Shown: positions 40,115 through 48,820 of the stretch, in pieces
Layout of the letters: each line of letters starts with the position of its first letter
Numbering within the stretch: position 1 is the stretch's first letter
Program-made: the position numbers and the translations under genes
The notes under the pieces: generated by a model
Database searches by the model: none
Told to the model about the DNA's origin: nothing
What the model saw: the letters and a program-made list of their open reading frames with translations, nothing else
Assembly (NCBI GenBank): GCA_009691405.1
Contig: SICN01000005.1
Location: forward strand, 1-56,115
Reading direction: 5' to 3'
DNA: 56,115 bases
Source: Candidatus Peribacteria bacterium
GTDB taxonomy: Bacteria > Patescibacteriota > Gracilibacteria > Peribacterales > Peribacteraceae

Positions 40115-42145
40115 TCAACGCAACACCCACTTTCGCAGAACGTATCCGCAAGAAGCAAGCAGGGCAAGAAGACCGATCGCCGAAAATTCCGGCACCGTCG
40201 TTCCTCCCGCACCGCTGCCTTCTCCTTCTCCGCCGCTTCCCTTCACACCCATAATCTGCCAATACCCGTCTGCAACGGTCGAGGTGATGCCGGTCGTATT
40301 GAATGCACCATTGGGAACGATGGTTCCTTGATCGTTTGCGTAGTAACTCCAGCTGTTTGCGCTCGTGCAGCCGAGCGAAACAGCGCCCGAGCAAATGCGC
40401 ACACGATCGTGAGAGACGCTCTTTGGGATGTAGAGCTTGTAACCGGTGCTGGCTCTGGGATCAAGCGTCGAAATGTGAAAGTAGGATTTCTGTCCACTGA
40501 AATCCGTTTGCACCGTCGCCGTTACATTCCCGCAACCAAAACTCATTCGGATGTCCGCAAGTCTCGTCGAGCCTTTCTTGAATCGAACAAGCTCATCGGT
40601 GCTCCCGCCATTCGTCGCCAAATCGTACGATTCATCACTCGCTCTCACGGCGGTAACGCCATCGGGAAGTGTTGCAAGACCCGCAGGCCCAACACAGCCG
40701 CCACAATGCGCTCCGCATACAAGAGTTCCCGGCGGATTCGCGCCACAAGGAGCATCAAAACCAGTATTTGCGCCGCAGACACCGCACGAACCTGATGTGC
40801 AATCCGCACCGGAAGTGCACGTCATTCCCCATGTCAGAAGATACGTCACGCTCACCCGTACATGATCGACCATGGCTGTGCCAATGGGAGTCTGGCAACC
40901 TGCGCAGGTTGCCACGGCTGCAATTGCAACTCCGAATTTAGTGCTCGTCACATCGGCAGTCGGATTGTTGATATCCGATGCCTGCCAGGCTTCACCCCAC
41001 AAATCTGTTTCGCTTCCGTACGTGACATAGGAGTTAGGGTCACTTGTTGCCCAATTATTCGCATTACTTCTGTCCGTCGATCCGATGACGCTAGTTTTGA
41101 CAATCCTGATTCTGGAATCTTTGACAGTCACTGACTCGCTGAAAGTCGCAGTACGATGGCGCTCTACCTCAACAGTGATTCCTTTAATAAATGCTCCTGT
41201 CGCAATGGAAAAAGCCATGCCCGTAACCCTGAGATAGTTTGTCGAATCACCCGAAGCTGTGATGCTCGATCCTGCATAGGAATCGCCTGACGTTACGGCA
41301 TTCGTAAGGTTTGACCACGATGCAGTTCCGAATCCACCGTCGTTTGCAAACATCAGACCATTAAGGGGTCCTGCCGTTGGATCGATGATGTACGTCTCGG
41401 GAAGTCCGGTTGGATCGTAGTCATATTCGTACAAACCTCCACCGAGTGCCCGAAGTGTGATCGGATGATCCAGTGGAACTCCCGATACGTCCTGCAATGA
41501 CGGAGCGAGTGTTCGGAAAAGAATGTTGGCTTCGGAGGTTTCGAAATCAATTCCATCCGATGTTGTTCTCTGTCGAAGTTCCGCATCCTGCGTCAATGCG
41601 AAACGGAGAGTGCTGCTGTCGACAGGTCCGTCGATTGTGATGGTTTTCCGTATGCCTGCTCCGTGAATCGAAAAACGCAAAATCGCGTGCGGCGAAAGGT
41701 CGTAGCGCACGACATTCGGCTTCTCGAGAATCGCCTCGGCAATTCCTTCGTACGTCAAACGAAAGAAGTGATTCCCGAGACGATACGTGTAACCGGGGAC
41801 GGACGCATCGAAATGCACGCGTGCATTGCGCGGGAGGCGATCGAAAACAATGCCATTTGCCGTGATCTTGCCGGTCTCGTCGATCGGAACGAGTGCACCG
41901 TTCTCATCGTGCGTGAAAATTTCTTCGCCGCTCGACACCGCCTGATACGATCCGTTTGGCAATCGAAACGTCACCGCACCGGTTGTGCGGAAAGAAGAAA
42001 CCTCGACGGCATTCCTGTCGACGCCAAACGTCACAGGGTCGAGCAAGACAGTCACCGGTTCGAAGGACTGCGCAAAGGCTGAAAACGGTATCTGCACAAA
42101 CGTGAACAGTGCGATCAAAACGATAGAAACCATCCGAGTGCTCAT
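40115..42145 (-). CDS. Secreted surface protein with VPEFS-type C-terminal sorting-like signal (paralogue 2)
   Basis: Signal peptide MSTRMVSIVLIALFTFVQIPFSAFAQ; C-terminus GSGGEGEGSGAGGTTVPEFSAIGLLALLASCGYVLRKWVLR; collinear with paralogue 1 (HDENGxLVPIDETGxxTxxGIVFDRL). Confidence 0.8.
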   Translation of the reverse strand: MSTRMVSIVLIALFTFVQIPFSAFAQSFEPVTVLLDPVTFGVDRNAVEVSSFRTTGAVTFRLPNGSYQAVSSGEEIFTHDENGALVPIDETGKITANGIVFDRLPRNARVHFDASVPGYTYRLGNHFFRLTYEGIAEAILEKPNVVRYDLSPHAILRFSIHGAGIRKTITIDGPVDSSTLRFALTQDAELRQRTTSDGIDFETSEANILFRTLAPSLQDVSGVPLDHPITLRALGGGLYEYDYDPTGLPETYIIDPTAGPLNGLMFANDGGFGTASWSNLTNAVTSGDSYAGSSITASGDSTNYLRVTGMAFSIATGAFIKGITVEVERHRTATFSESVTVKDSRIRIVKTSVIGSTDRSNANNWATSDPNSYVTYGSETDLWGEAWQASDINNPTADVTSTKFGVAIAAVATCAGCQTPIGTAMVDHVRVSVTYLLTWGMTCTSGADCTSGSCGVCGANTGFDAPCGANPPGTLVCGAHCGGCVGPAGLATLPDGVTAVRASDESYDLATNGGSTDELVRFKKGSTRLADIRMSFGCGNVTATVQTDFSGQKSYFHISTLDPRASTGYKLYIPKSVSHDRVRICSGAVSLGCTSANSWSYYANDQGTIVPNGAFNTTGITSTVADGYWQIMGVKGSGGEGEGSGAGGTTVPEFSAIGLLALLASCGYVLRKWVLR

Positions 42146-42174
42146 ATGCGAAAAGAAATGTTGAACGCCTGCGG

Positions 42175-43173
42175 TCATTTCCTGCGAGTGATGAATTTTC
42201 TGATGAACGGAAACGCGAGAAGAAAGAAAAGAAAGAAGTAGACGCTCCCGATGACACTGTGAAACAGCGTGAGCGCAAACTCCGGATACTCGATGCCAAC
42301 AAGCATCAGCGTCACAATACGTAGAATATTCAGGAAAAAGACGGCAGTGAGACCGAGCACGAGTGCCAGAAGCGCACGCATCGAAGAGACTTTTTTGACC
42401 GTGCCGAGATAAAATACGAGATAGGTGAAGAAGAGCAGGAACAACAGCATGTACCCGAACCCCGCGCACGCAGCGCCGATGACGACCCGAAATCCGTCGA
42501 TGCTGATGAGCGTGTGCTCGATGTTCACGTACACGTTCCACGAAAAGAGCAGGAGAATCTTCGTGAGAAGCTGCATGATGAATGGAGCCAGCAACGTGAA
42601 GTACACAGCCTCGATCACACTGATGAAGAAACAACCGATGAGCGTGATGTAGATGACGAGTAGTTCCCATCCCTTACTGAGCGCTGTGAGTGGCGCAATG
42701 AACGCGTATGCGGGGAAGAAAGGAGTAACGATCGCAACTGCAACGACTGCGGCGACGATCGGTCCGCCAAGGAGCTTATTTTCTGCAATGAAATTGACGA
42801 TATACTGATAGATCGCATCGCTTGGATGCGTGAGCCAGAGTGCAAAGACGACCGTTGCAATGTAGAGCAGGAGCGAACAGTACTCGAACCAACGGATGCG
42901 CTCCTCAAGAATCGCAGGCGGTGTCGTGCGCGGCGGCTTCAGGTAGGCGCACATGAGGAGCACGAGTGCGAGCCACTCGATCGGAGATGCGGTGTAGTTC
43001 ACGATCTCAAGATGCGGTATGCCAATCAGGCGATCGAACCAAATGCTCGACGTGAGAAACGAACACAGAAATGCAAGCGCGAATGCAACGGAGAGATGCA
43101 GCAATTCGCTCTTGGTGATCCTGTTCCAGAATATTTTGATGTCGCTGATCGTCCCTTGGAAAACCGCATGCAT
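42175..43173 (-). CDS. Exosortase/archaeosortase-family transpeptidase-like membrane protein
   Basis: Multi-TM with DGFRVVIGAACAGFGYMLLFL (Cys), FFLNILRIVTLMLVG (Arg), LTLFHSVIGSVYFFLFF (His): order and spacing of the exosortase Cys-Arg-His triad. Confidence 0.78.
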   Translation of the reverse strand: MHAVFQGTISDIKIFWNRITKSELLHLSVAFALAFLCSFLTSSIWFDRLIGIPHLEIVNYTASPIEWLALVLLMCAYLKPPRTTPPAILEERIRWFEYCSLLLYIATVVFALWLTHPSDAIYQYIVNFIAENKLLGGPIVAAVVAVAIVTPFFPAYAFIAPLTALSKGWELLVIYITLIGCFFISVIEAVYFTLLAPFIMQLLTKILLLFSWNVYVNIEHTLISIDGFRVVIGAACAGFGYMLLFLLFFTYLVFYLGTVKKVSSMRALLALVLGLTAVFFLNILRIVTLMLVGIEYPEFALTLFHSVIGSVYFFLFFLLAFPFIRKFITRRK

Positions 43174-43213
43174 AACGTACCCCTTTATAGAGGAAAAACC
43201 TGAAATTAGGAAG

Positions 43214-44794
43214 CTACGAAAACATCCTCACCATGTCTCTCGGCAAGCGATTCATCACGATGCCTGCTTTCAGCACGCCTCGTCCGACAATCATGTTTCT
43301 TCCCAGAACCGGAAAATCCACGGCAAGAAGAACGTCTCCGTCATCCATGCCCTCTGGCTTCGTCACTGAAAGATTCATGCCTTTCATCATCTCATGCATT
43401 TGCGACTCCGTGATGACAAGTACTTGCTTCGGCGCATCGAGTCCTCTGAGTGTTGCGATTTCATGCGAAAGTCTGACAAGTCCGTGATTCGTGGATTTTC
43501 CAAACGGCAGTCCGCCGAGGATCGGCTGAACACTGAGAGGAAAATCCAGCAATTCCCTCGGCATGATCGAGAGTTGCTCCTTGTATTCCGTCAGCACCTC
43601 ATCTTCTCTGATGAACGACATTCCATACCAATCGATCAAATTCTCCGCGATTTCTTTCACCCTCGCCTTCGGCAATACCGACCACTGATGCGGCTGGTTT
43701 TGCGTTCTCGCATTGCCTCTGTCTCTTGTCGGTGCGCGTTTCTCGAATACTGCACAGAAAAATCCCTCGGTATCGTAGGTCTGAGGCCACAATCGAAGAA
43801 GTGGAAAGTTAAAACTGGAAAGTGGAAAGTTTCCACTCTTTTCCAACGATTTTTGTACGACAATAGAATCTTCTATCGCACGATCGAATCCTGCCTTCAC
43901 GCCTTCGTCACTTTGCACTTTTAACTTTCCACTTTGGATTTCTCTCGGATCAATGACCACTAACTGAGTACTAAATTTGTTCAAGATCGACAGTACCACT
44001 TCCTCGTTCTCTTCGGGCGTGAGCGTGCACGTCGAGTACACGATTCGTCCTCCGACTTTGCATGCGTGGACGGCGGATTCGAGAAGCTCTCTCTGCAATT
44101 TCGCCATTTTGCCGATATTATCCATTGAACAATAATCCAGAGAATCCGTGTCCTTGCGCACCGTTCCCTGCGCCGTGCAAGGAGCATCGCAGAGCACACG
44201 ATCGAATCTCTCCGTCATGTTTCCCGCAAACCATTGCCCGACTTTCCGCGTGACAACCTCGTTCATCACTCCAGATCGTTGCAAATTCGTGATCAAAGAC
44301 CAAATACGTTTCTCCTGCACGTCGTTTGCGATCAGGACTCCCCTGCCCTCCATCCTATCCGCAATTTGCGTTGTTTTGCTTCCGGGTGCTGCGGACATAT
44401 CGAGAATGACGTCACTGGGCTTAGGATCGAGAAGCGCAACAGGCAACATGCTCGCCGCTTCCTGCATGTAAAAACCTCCGAAGAGATGTAGGAGATCTTT
44501 CCCTAAAGCCTCACGCTTAGGTTCATCAACTCGGCTTGCCGGCCATAGCCCAGCCGCAGCGGGCGACGGCCGGTCTATGTAAAATCCCTCGCTGCACCAC
44601 GGCACGGGTTCGAGCGTCCAGTTCTTGCTCTTTCCCCATGCTTTAATTTCCTCGACCGTGCACTTGAGCGTATTCACGCGAATCGATTTCCGAAGTGGCT
44701 TAGCACTGCTCGCATTCAGAGCGGAGAGATCGGTGAATGGAGCGTAACGGCTGAAAGCTCTGAGCATCGCCGAAGAGTCGAAGGCTTTGAACAT
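43214..44794 (-). CDS. NOL1/NOP2/Sun (RsmB/RsmF)-family RNA m5C methyltransferase
   Basis: ILDMSAAPGSKTTQIADRMEGRG, FDRVLCDAPCTAQGTVRKD, GGRIVYSTCTLTPEENEEVV. Confidence 0.93.
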   Translation of the reverse strand: MFKAFDSSAMLRAFSRYAPFTDLSALNASSAKPLRKSIRVNTLKCTVEEIKAWGKSKNWTLEPVPWCSEGFYIDRPSPAAAGLWPASRVDEPKREALGKDLLHLFGGFYMQEAASMLPVALLDPKPSDVILDMSAAPGSKTTQIADRMEGRGVLIANDVQEKRIWSLITNLQRSGVMNEVVTRKVGQWFAGNMTERFDRVLCDAPCTAQGTVRKDTDSLDYCSMDNIGKMAKLQRELLESAVHACKVGGRIVYSTCTLTPEENEEVVLSILNKFSTQLVVIDPREIQSGKLKVQSDEGVKAGFDRAIEDSIVVQKSLEKSGNFPLSSFNFPLLRLWPQTYDTEGFFCAVFEKRAPTRDRGNARTQNQPHQWSVLPKARVKEIAENLIDWYGMSFIREDEVLTEYKEQLSIMPRELLDFPLSVQPILGGLPFGKSTNHGLVRLSHEIATLRGLDAPKQVLVITESQMHEMMKGMNLSVTKPEGMDDGDVLLAVDFPVLGRNMIVGRGVLKAGIVMNRLPRDMVRMFS

Positions 44795-44890
44795 GAGGGT
44801 ATGGTACGAGAACGAGGCGATCTGCCAAAGGCAATTGTGAACTTAAAATCAGCCTGATGATTTTCTTGGATGATAGCAAAAAGGTGCATC

Positions 44891-45460
44891 TCACTTTTCA
44901 ATCCATTGACCTGACACTTGATTGGATGCCTTAAAATTTTCAAGAGCGACCAAATGATCGCCCGCAGCCATGATTTCCTCGATGCGTTTCCAGACCAGAT
45001 CCCGCTGACAATCGCCGAAACGAAGAGCTTCAAGAACATCAGCAGATTCCGCACCGAGATACTCACGCAGACGCGTCAGCTTCTCCATCTTCTCTTCATC
45101 GGTGAGTGTGGCATCACCCGGTGCGAGACCAAGGCCAAGCATCCGTTTCCTCATGGAAGGCTTTGCACGAAAACTCTCGAGCCGCTGATCGTCGAAAGGT
45201 CGAAAGGGAATCCCCGTTCCAACGAATAATTCCTGCATGCGTTGCTGAGTCCACGCAAACATCTGAAAGGCGATACGTCCCTTCAGACCTGTCTCCTGAG
45301 AATGAACGACTAATTGCTGAAAGCCGTCTGCAGTAAGAGGGATACCTTTATCAATCATCTGCTGCATACAGCCATAGGCAAAAATTTCCACAATTTTTCT
45401 TCCGAGTTGCGTCCGTGTTATTTCGCTCTGCCTTAGAGGTTGGCTTGACGGATTATCCAT
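44891..45460 (-). CDS. Hypothetical protein
   Basis: ORF of about 189 aa from ATG 45460; divergent from the hydrolase gene. Confidence 0.6.
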   Translation of the reverse strand: MDNPSSQPLRQSEITRTQLGRKIVEIFAYGCMQQMIDKGIPLTADGFQQLVVHSQETGLKGRIAFQMFAWTQQRMQELFVGTGIPFRPFDDQRLESFRAKPSMRKRMLGLGLAPGDATLTDEEKMEKLTRLREYLGAESADVLEALRFGDCQRDLVWKRIEEIMAAGDHLVALENFKASNQVSGQWIEK

Positions 45461-45501
45461 AGGACTTGCGTACATTAGAATCCATAGTAAACTATCTGTC
45501 A

Positions 45502-46308
45502 ATGCCTCATGAAATACACCATTGGTCAAGCGGCGATTACGCCATCAGTACCTTTGGCAAAGGAACACCGACCGTTGCCTGTCTTGGAGGTCTGGCGTAC
45601 GCTCCTTCAGATTTTCACGAAGTAGCAAAACAACTGCCCGGGACTGCTCATATCATCAATAACCCTATCCACACGGGAGCAGTCGCCAGAAGTACGGAGT
45701 GGCAAAAGAATCTTCGAGGAGGGTACGCAAGGGTGCTCAACGAAACGAATGCCGACTACATACTCGGGCACTCCTGCGGAGGCTTCGATGCCATCAATAT
45801 TTCCGATGATATCGCGAGTCTGAAAGGGCTCATCATGCTCACGCCACCGTATGGGTTACCTGGCAATGCGGATGAAGGAAGAAGAACGGAATTCGGGCTT
45901 CTGGATCGATGCCTTGCGGGTCTCTGCGAAGATATGCCTGACGAATTATACGAACAAATGATCGATGATCACGCGAAAGAATACGGTGCGAGGGTGAAAG
46001 ACATTTATCGTCACGAAATTCCCAAAGGCAGAGAAGTCGTTGCGAACATTCTCGAAAGAATGCGCTCTTCCCGCGTTCCGATACTTGTCATCCTCGGATC
46101 GAAGGATCCTTGGAATTTGCAGGGCGATTTCCCATTTCTTGGAAATCATGTTTCACAACGCCGCATCGACAATTCCCACTACCCTCAGCGCTCGAATCCT
46201 GAGGGCGTCTCAACAATCGCAACGGAATGGATTGCGAATGTTCAAAATAAAATCGGGGCTCCAAGTGAAGTTTCAACTACTGAGAAGCCATATTTGACAG
46301 TTGTTTGA
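45502..46308 (+). CDS. Alpha/beta hydrolase
   Basis: YILGHSCGGFDA (nucleophile elbow), PILVILGSKDPW (acid), DNSHYPQ (His). Confidence 0.8.
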   Translation: MPHEIHHWSSGDYAISTFGKGTPTVACLGGLAYAPSDFHEVAKQLPGTAHIINNPIHTGAVARSTEWQKNLRGGYARVLNETNADYILGHSCGGFDAINISDDIASLKGLIMLTPPYGLPGNADEGRRTEFGLLDRCLAGLCEDMPDELYEQMIDDHAKEYGARVKDIYRHEIPKGREVVANILERMRSSRVPILVILGSKDPWNLQGDFPFLGNHVSQRRIDNSHYPQRSNPEGVSTIATEWIANVQNKIGAPSEVSTTEKPYLTVV

Positions 46309-46318
46309 AGCCACCGCT

Positions 46319-48778
46319 CTACACAACAAAACTGACTAATTTCCCCGGCACATAAATTTCTTTCTTGATGCCTGATTCGATGTATTTCTTCACATTCTCA
46401 TTCGCTTTCGCAAGCTTCAGAATTTCTTCCTTCGCCAAATCCTTCGGTACGACGATGTCCCCGCGGACTTTGCCGTTGATCTGAATGACGACCGTCATCG
46501 TTGCTTCGACGATCAGAGCCGGATCGTACTTCGGCCAGGGCTGCTGTATGGCAAATCCTTTACCACCAAGTTTGCACCACAGTTCTTCTGCCAAATGTGG
46601 AGCAAGAGAAGCGAGCAGCAGCGCGACGGTTTTGCCGAGATGAACCGAAAGCGTTTCTTCTTTCTCGATCAGGTTCAAAAATTCCATCAGTGCACTGATT
46701 GCCGTATTGAAATGCATCTTCTCGATGTCTTCTGTTACTTTTTTGATTGTCTTATGAAGCGCTGCCATCACCGCAGGACTATCAGACTTTAACTTCGAAT
46801 CAGCCTTTTCCGTAATTGCCCTATGCATGCGCCTCGCGAACCTGACGACACCGTTGATCCCAAGGTCGCTCCAGTCCCCTCCTGCTTCAAAGGGACCCAT
46901 GAACATCAGGTACATGCGGAAGACATCGCTGCCATGAGCATTCACAAATGAATCGGGGCTCACGACGTTTCCTTTGCTCTTGCTCATCTTCGCGCCTTTG
47001 TGCGTGACAAGACCCTGATGAACGAGCTTTTTGAAAGGCTCATCGTGGGAAACGTATCCGAAATCTTTGAGTGCCATCATCACGAAGCGCGCATAGATCA
47101 GATGCATGCACGCGTGCTCCGGTCCGCCGATGTACAAAGAGACCGGCATCCAATTCTTCTCGATTGGAGGATCAATAATAAGATTTTGGTTTTTGGTTTT
47201 TAAGTTTTGGCTTTTTCCTTGATCTGCATTTTCCATCAGATACCTCAAATAGTAGAAGCTGCTACAAACAAACGTATCCATCGTGTCGTATTCCGGTGTC
47301 CAGCCTTTGCCGAAGATTTTCTCCGTTCGGGACTTGAACTCTTTGGAGAGTTTGAGCGGCGACTCGCCTGTCGGGCGGAACTCGACATCGGTCGGCAACA
47401 GCCACGGCAGATGCTCTTCGGGCACCGGATGCGGCTTCCCGTCGGGATCGTACACAATCGGAATCGGTGCACCCCAGTAGCGTTGGCGCGAGACAAGCCA
47501 ATCGCGGAGACGATACTGAACCGTCGGCTTCCCGAGACCGGTCTTTGTCATGTGTGTGATGACATCATCTCTCACTTCTCCCCAACGTCTGCCCCTGAAC
47601 TGATCCGGTTTCATCATGACACCTTTCGGGTCTTTCGCATAACAGACCTCCAGATTCCTCACTTTCTCGGCTTCCTTAGGGTCCTCCGGAAACATCACGG
47701 GGCGAAGCGGAATGCCGTACTTCTTCGCGAATGCGAAGTCACGCGTGTCGTGCGCGCTGCAGTGCACGATGCCGGTACCGTAGTCCATGACCACAAACGA
47801 TGCGACCCAAATCGGAAGATCGCCGGTGCCAAAGGGATTCTCGACGTAGCGTCCTGTGAAGATGCCTTCGACGTGTTCCTCGAAATTATACTTCTCCGTC
47901 GCCTTCAGCTTCTTCATGCGCGCAACAAATGCCATGACGTCTTTCTCCTCCATCGTTCCTTTCACCATCTTCTCGACGAGAGGATGCTCGGGTGCGATGA
48001 CGGTAAACGTCTGCGCCATAAACGTCTGCGGGACGGAATCGAACACTTCGAACTCGTCCCCGAAATCTTTAATCCGAGACGGAATGTTCACGCCTTCATT
48101 TCTGCCGATCCAGTTACGTTGCATCACTTTCGTCTTCTCCGGCCAATCGAGCGTATCCAAGCCATCGAGTAATTTCTGCGAATACTTCTTGATGTTCCAG
48201 AACCACTGCTCCAAAGACTTCTGCACAATCTCAGTCCCGCATCGCTCGCACTTTCCTTCCTGTGCCTGCTCGTTTGCGAGCACTGTCTGGCAGCTTGGAC
48301 AGAAGTTCACGTTGCCTTTCTTCTTGTAGGCGAGCTTATTTTTAAACATCTCCAGAAACAACCACTGCGTAAATCGGTAATAGCTCGGATCGGTCGTATT
48401 CACCATCTTGTCCCAGTCGTACATGCAGCCGATTTTCTTGAGCTGCGTGATCATCGTCTCGACATTCTTTTTGGTCGACTCCGCCGGATGCACGCCCGTT
48501 TTGATTGCATAGTTCTCGGCAGGAAGGCCAAACGCATCAAAGCCCATCGGCGAAAAGACGTCGTGTCCCTGCATTTTTCGAAATCTCGCGATGCTGTCGG
48601 CCGGTGCGTAGTTGTACCAGTGACCGATATGAAGCTTATCTCCGCTCGGGTACGGAAACATCACGAGTGAGTAGTAGGGATTCTTCGCTTCCTTGAGATC
48701 TGTTTTAAAGACCCCTGCCTCTTCCCACTTCCTCTGCCATTTCGCTTCGGTCTGACTTGGATTGTAGTCGTTTGGCAT
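46319..48778 (-). CDS. leuS: Leucyl-tRNA synthetase
   Basis: YPSGDKLHIGHWYNYAPADSIARFRKMQGHDVFSPMGFDAFGLPAENYAI, LVTHKGAKMSKSKGNVVSPD. Confidence 0.97.
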   Translation of the reverse strand: MPNDYNPSQTEAKWQRKWEEAGVFKTDLKEAKNPYYSLVMFPYPSGDKLHIGHWYNYAPADSIARFRKMQGHDVFSPMGFDAFGLPAENYAIKTGVHPAESTKKNVETMITQLKKIGCMYDWDKMVNTTDPSYYRFTQWLFLEMFKNKLAYKKKGNVNFCPSCQTVLANEQAQEGKCERCGTEIVQKSLEQWFWNIKKYSQKLLDGLDTLDWPEKTKVMQRNWIGRNEGVNIPSRIKDFGDEFEVFDSVPQTFMAQTFTVIAPEHPLVEKMVKGTMEEKDVMAFVARMKKLKATEKYNFEEHVEGIFTGRYVENPFGTGDLPIWVASFVVMDYGTGIVHCSAHDTRDFAFAKKYGIPLRPVMFPEDPKEAEKVRNLEVCYAKDPKGVMMKPDQFRGRRWGEVRDDVITHMTKTGLGKPTVQYRLRDWLVSRQRYWGAPIPIVYDPDGKPHPVPEEHLPWLLPTDVEFRPTGESPLKLSKEFKSRTEKIFGKGWTPEYDTMDTFVCSSFYYLRYLMENADQGKSQNLKTKNQNLIIDPPIEKNWMPVSLYIGGPEHACMHLIYARFVMMALKDFGYVSHDEPFKKLVHQGLVTHKGAKMSKSKGNVVSPDSFVNAHGSDVFRMYLMFMGPFEAGGDWSDLGINGVVRFARRMHRAITEKADSKLKSDSPAVMAALHKTIKKVTEDIEKMHFNTAISALMEFLNLIEKEETLSVHLGKTVALLLASLAPHLAEELWCKLGGKGFAIQQPWPKYDPALIVEATMTVVIQINGKVRGDIVVPKDLAKEEILKLAKANENVKKYIESGIKKEIYVPGKLVSFVV

Positions 48779-48820
48779 GCGTTCATCGTACCATTTTCTG
48801 TGCTACACTGTCGCTTCATC

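Noticed and set aside
47207-48172. 321-aa + strand ORF
   Set aside because: Antisense shadow of leuS.
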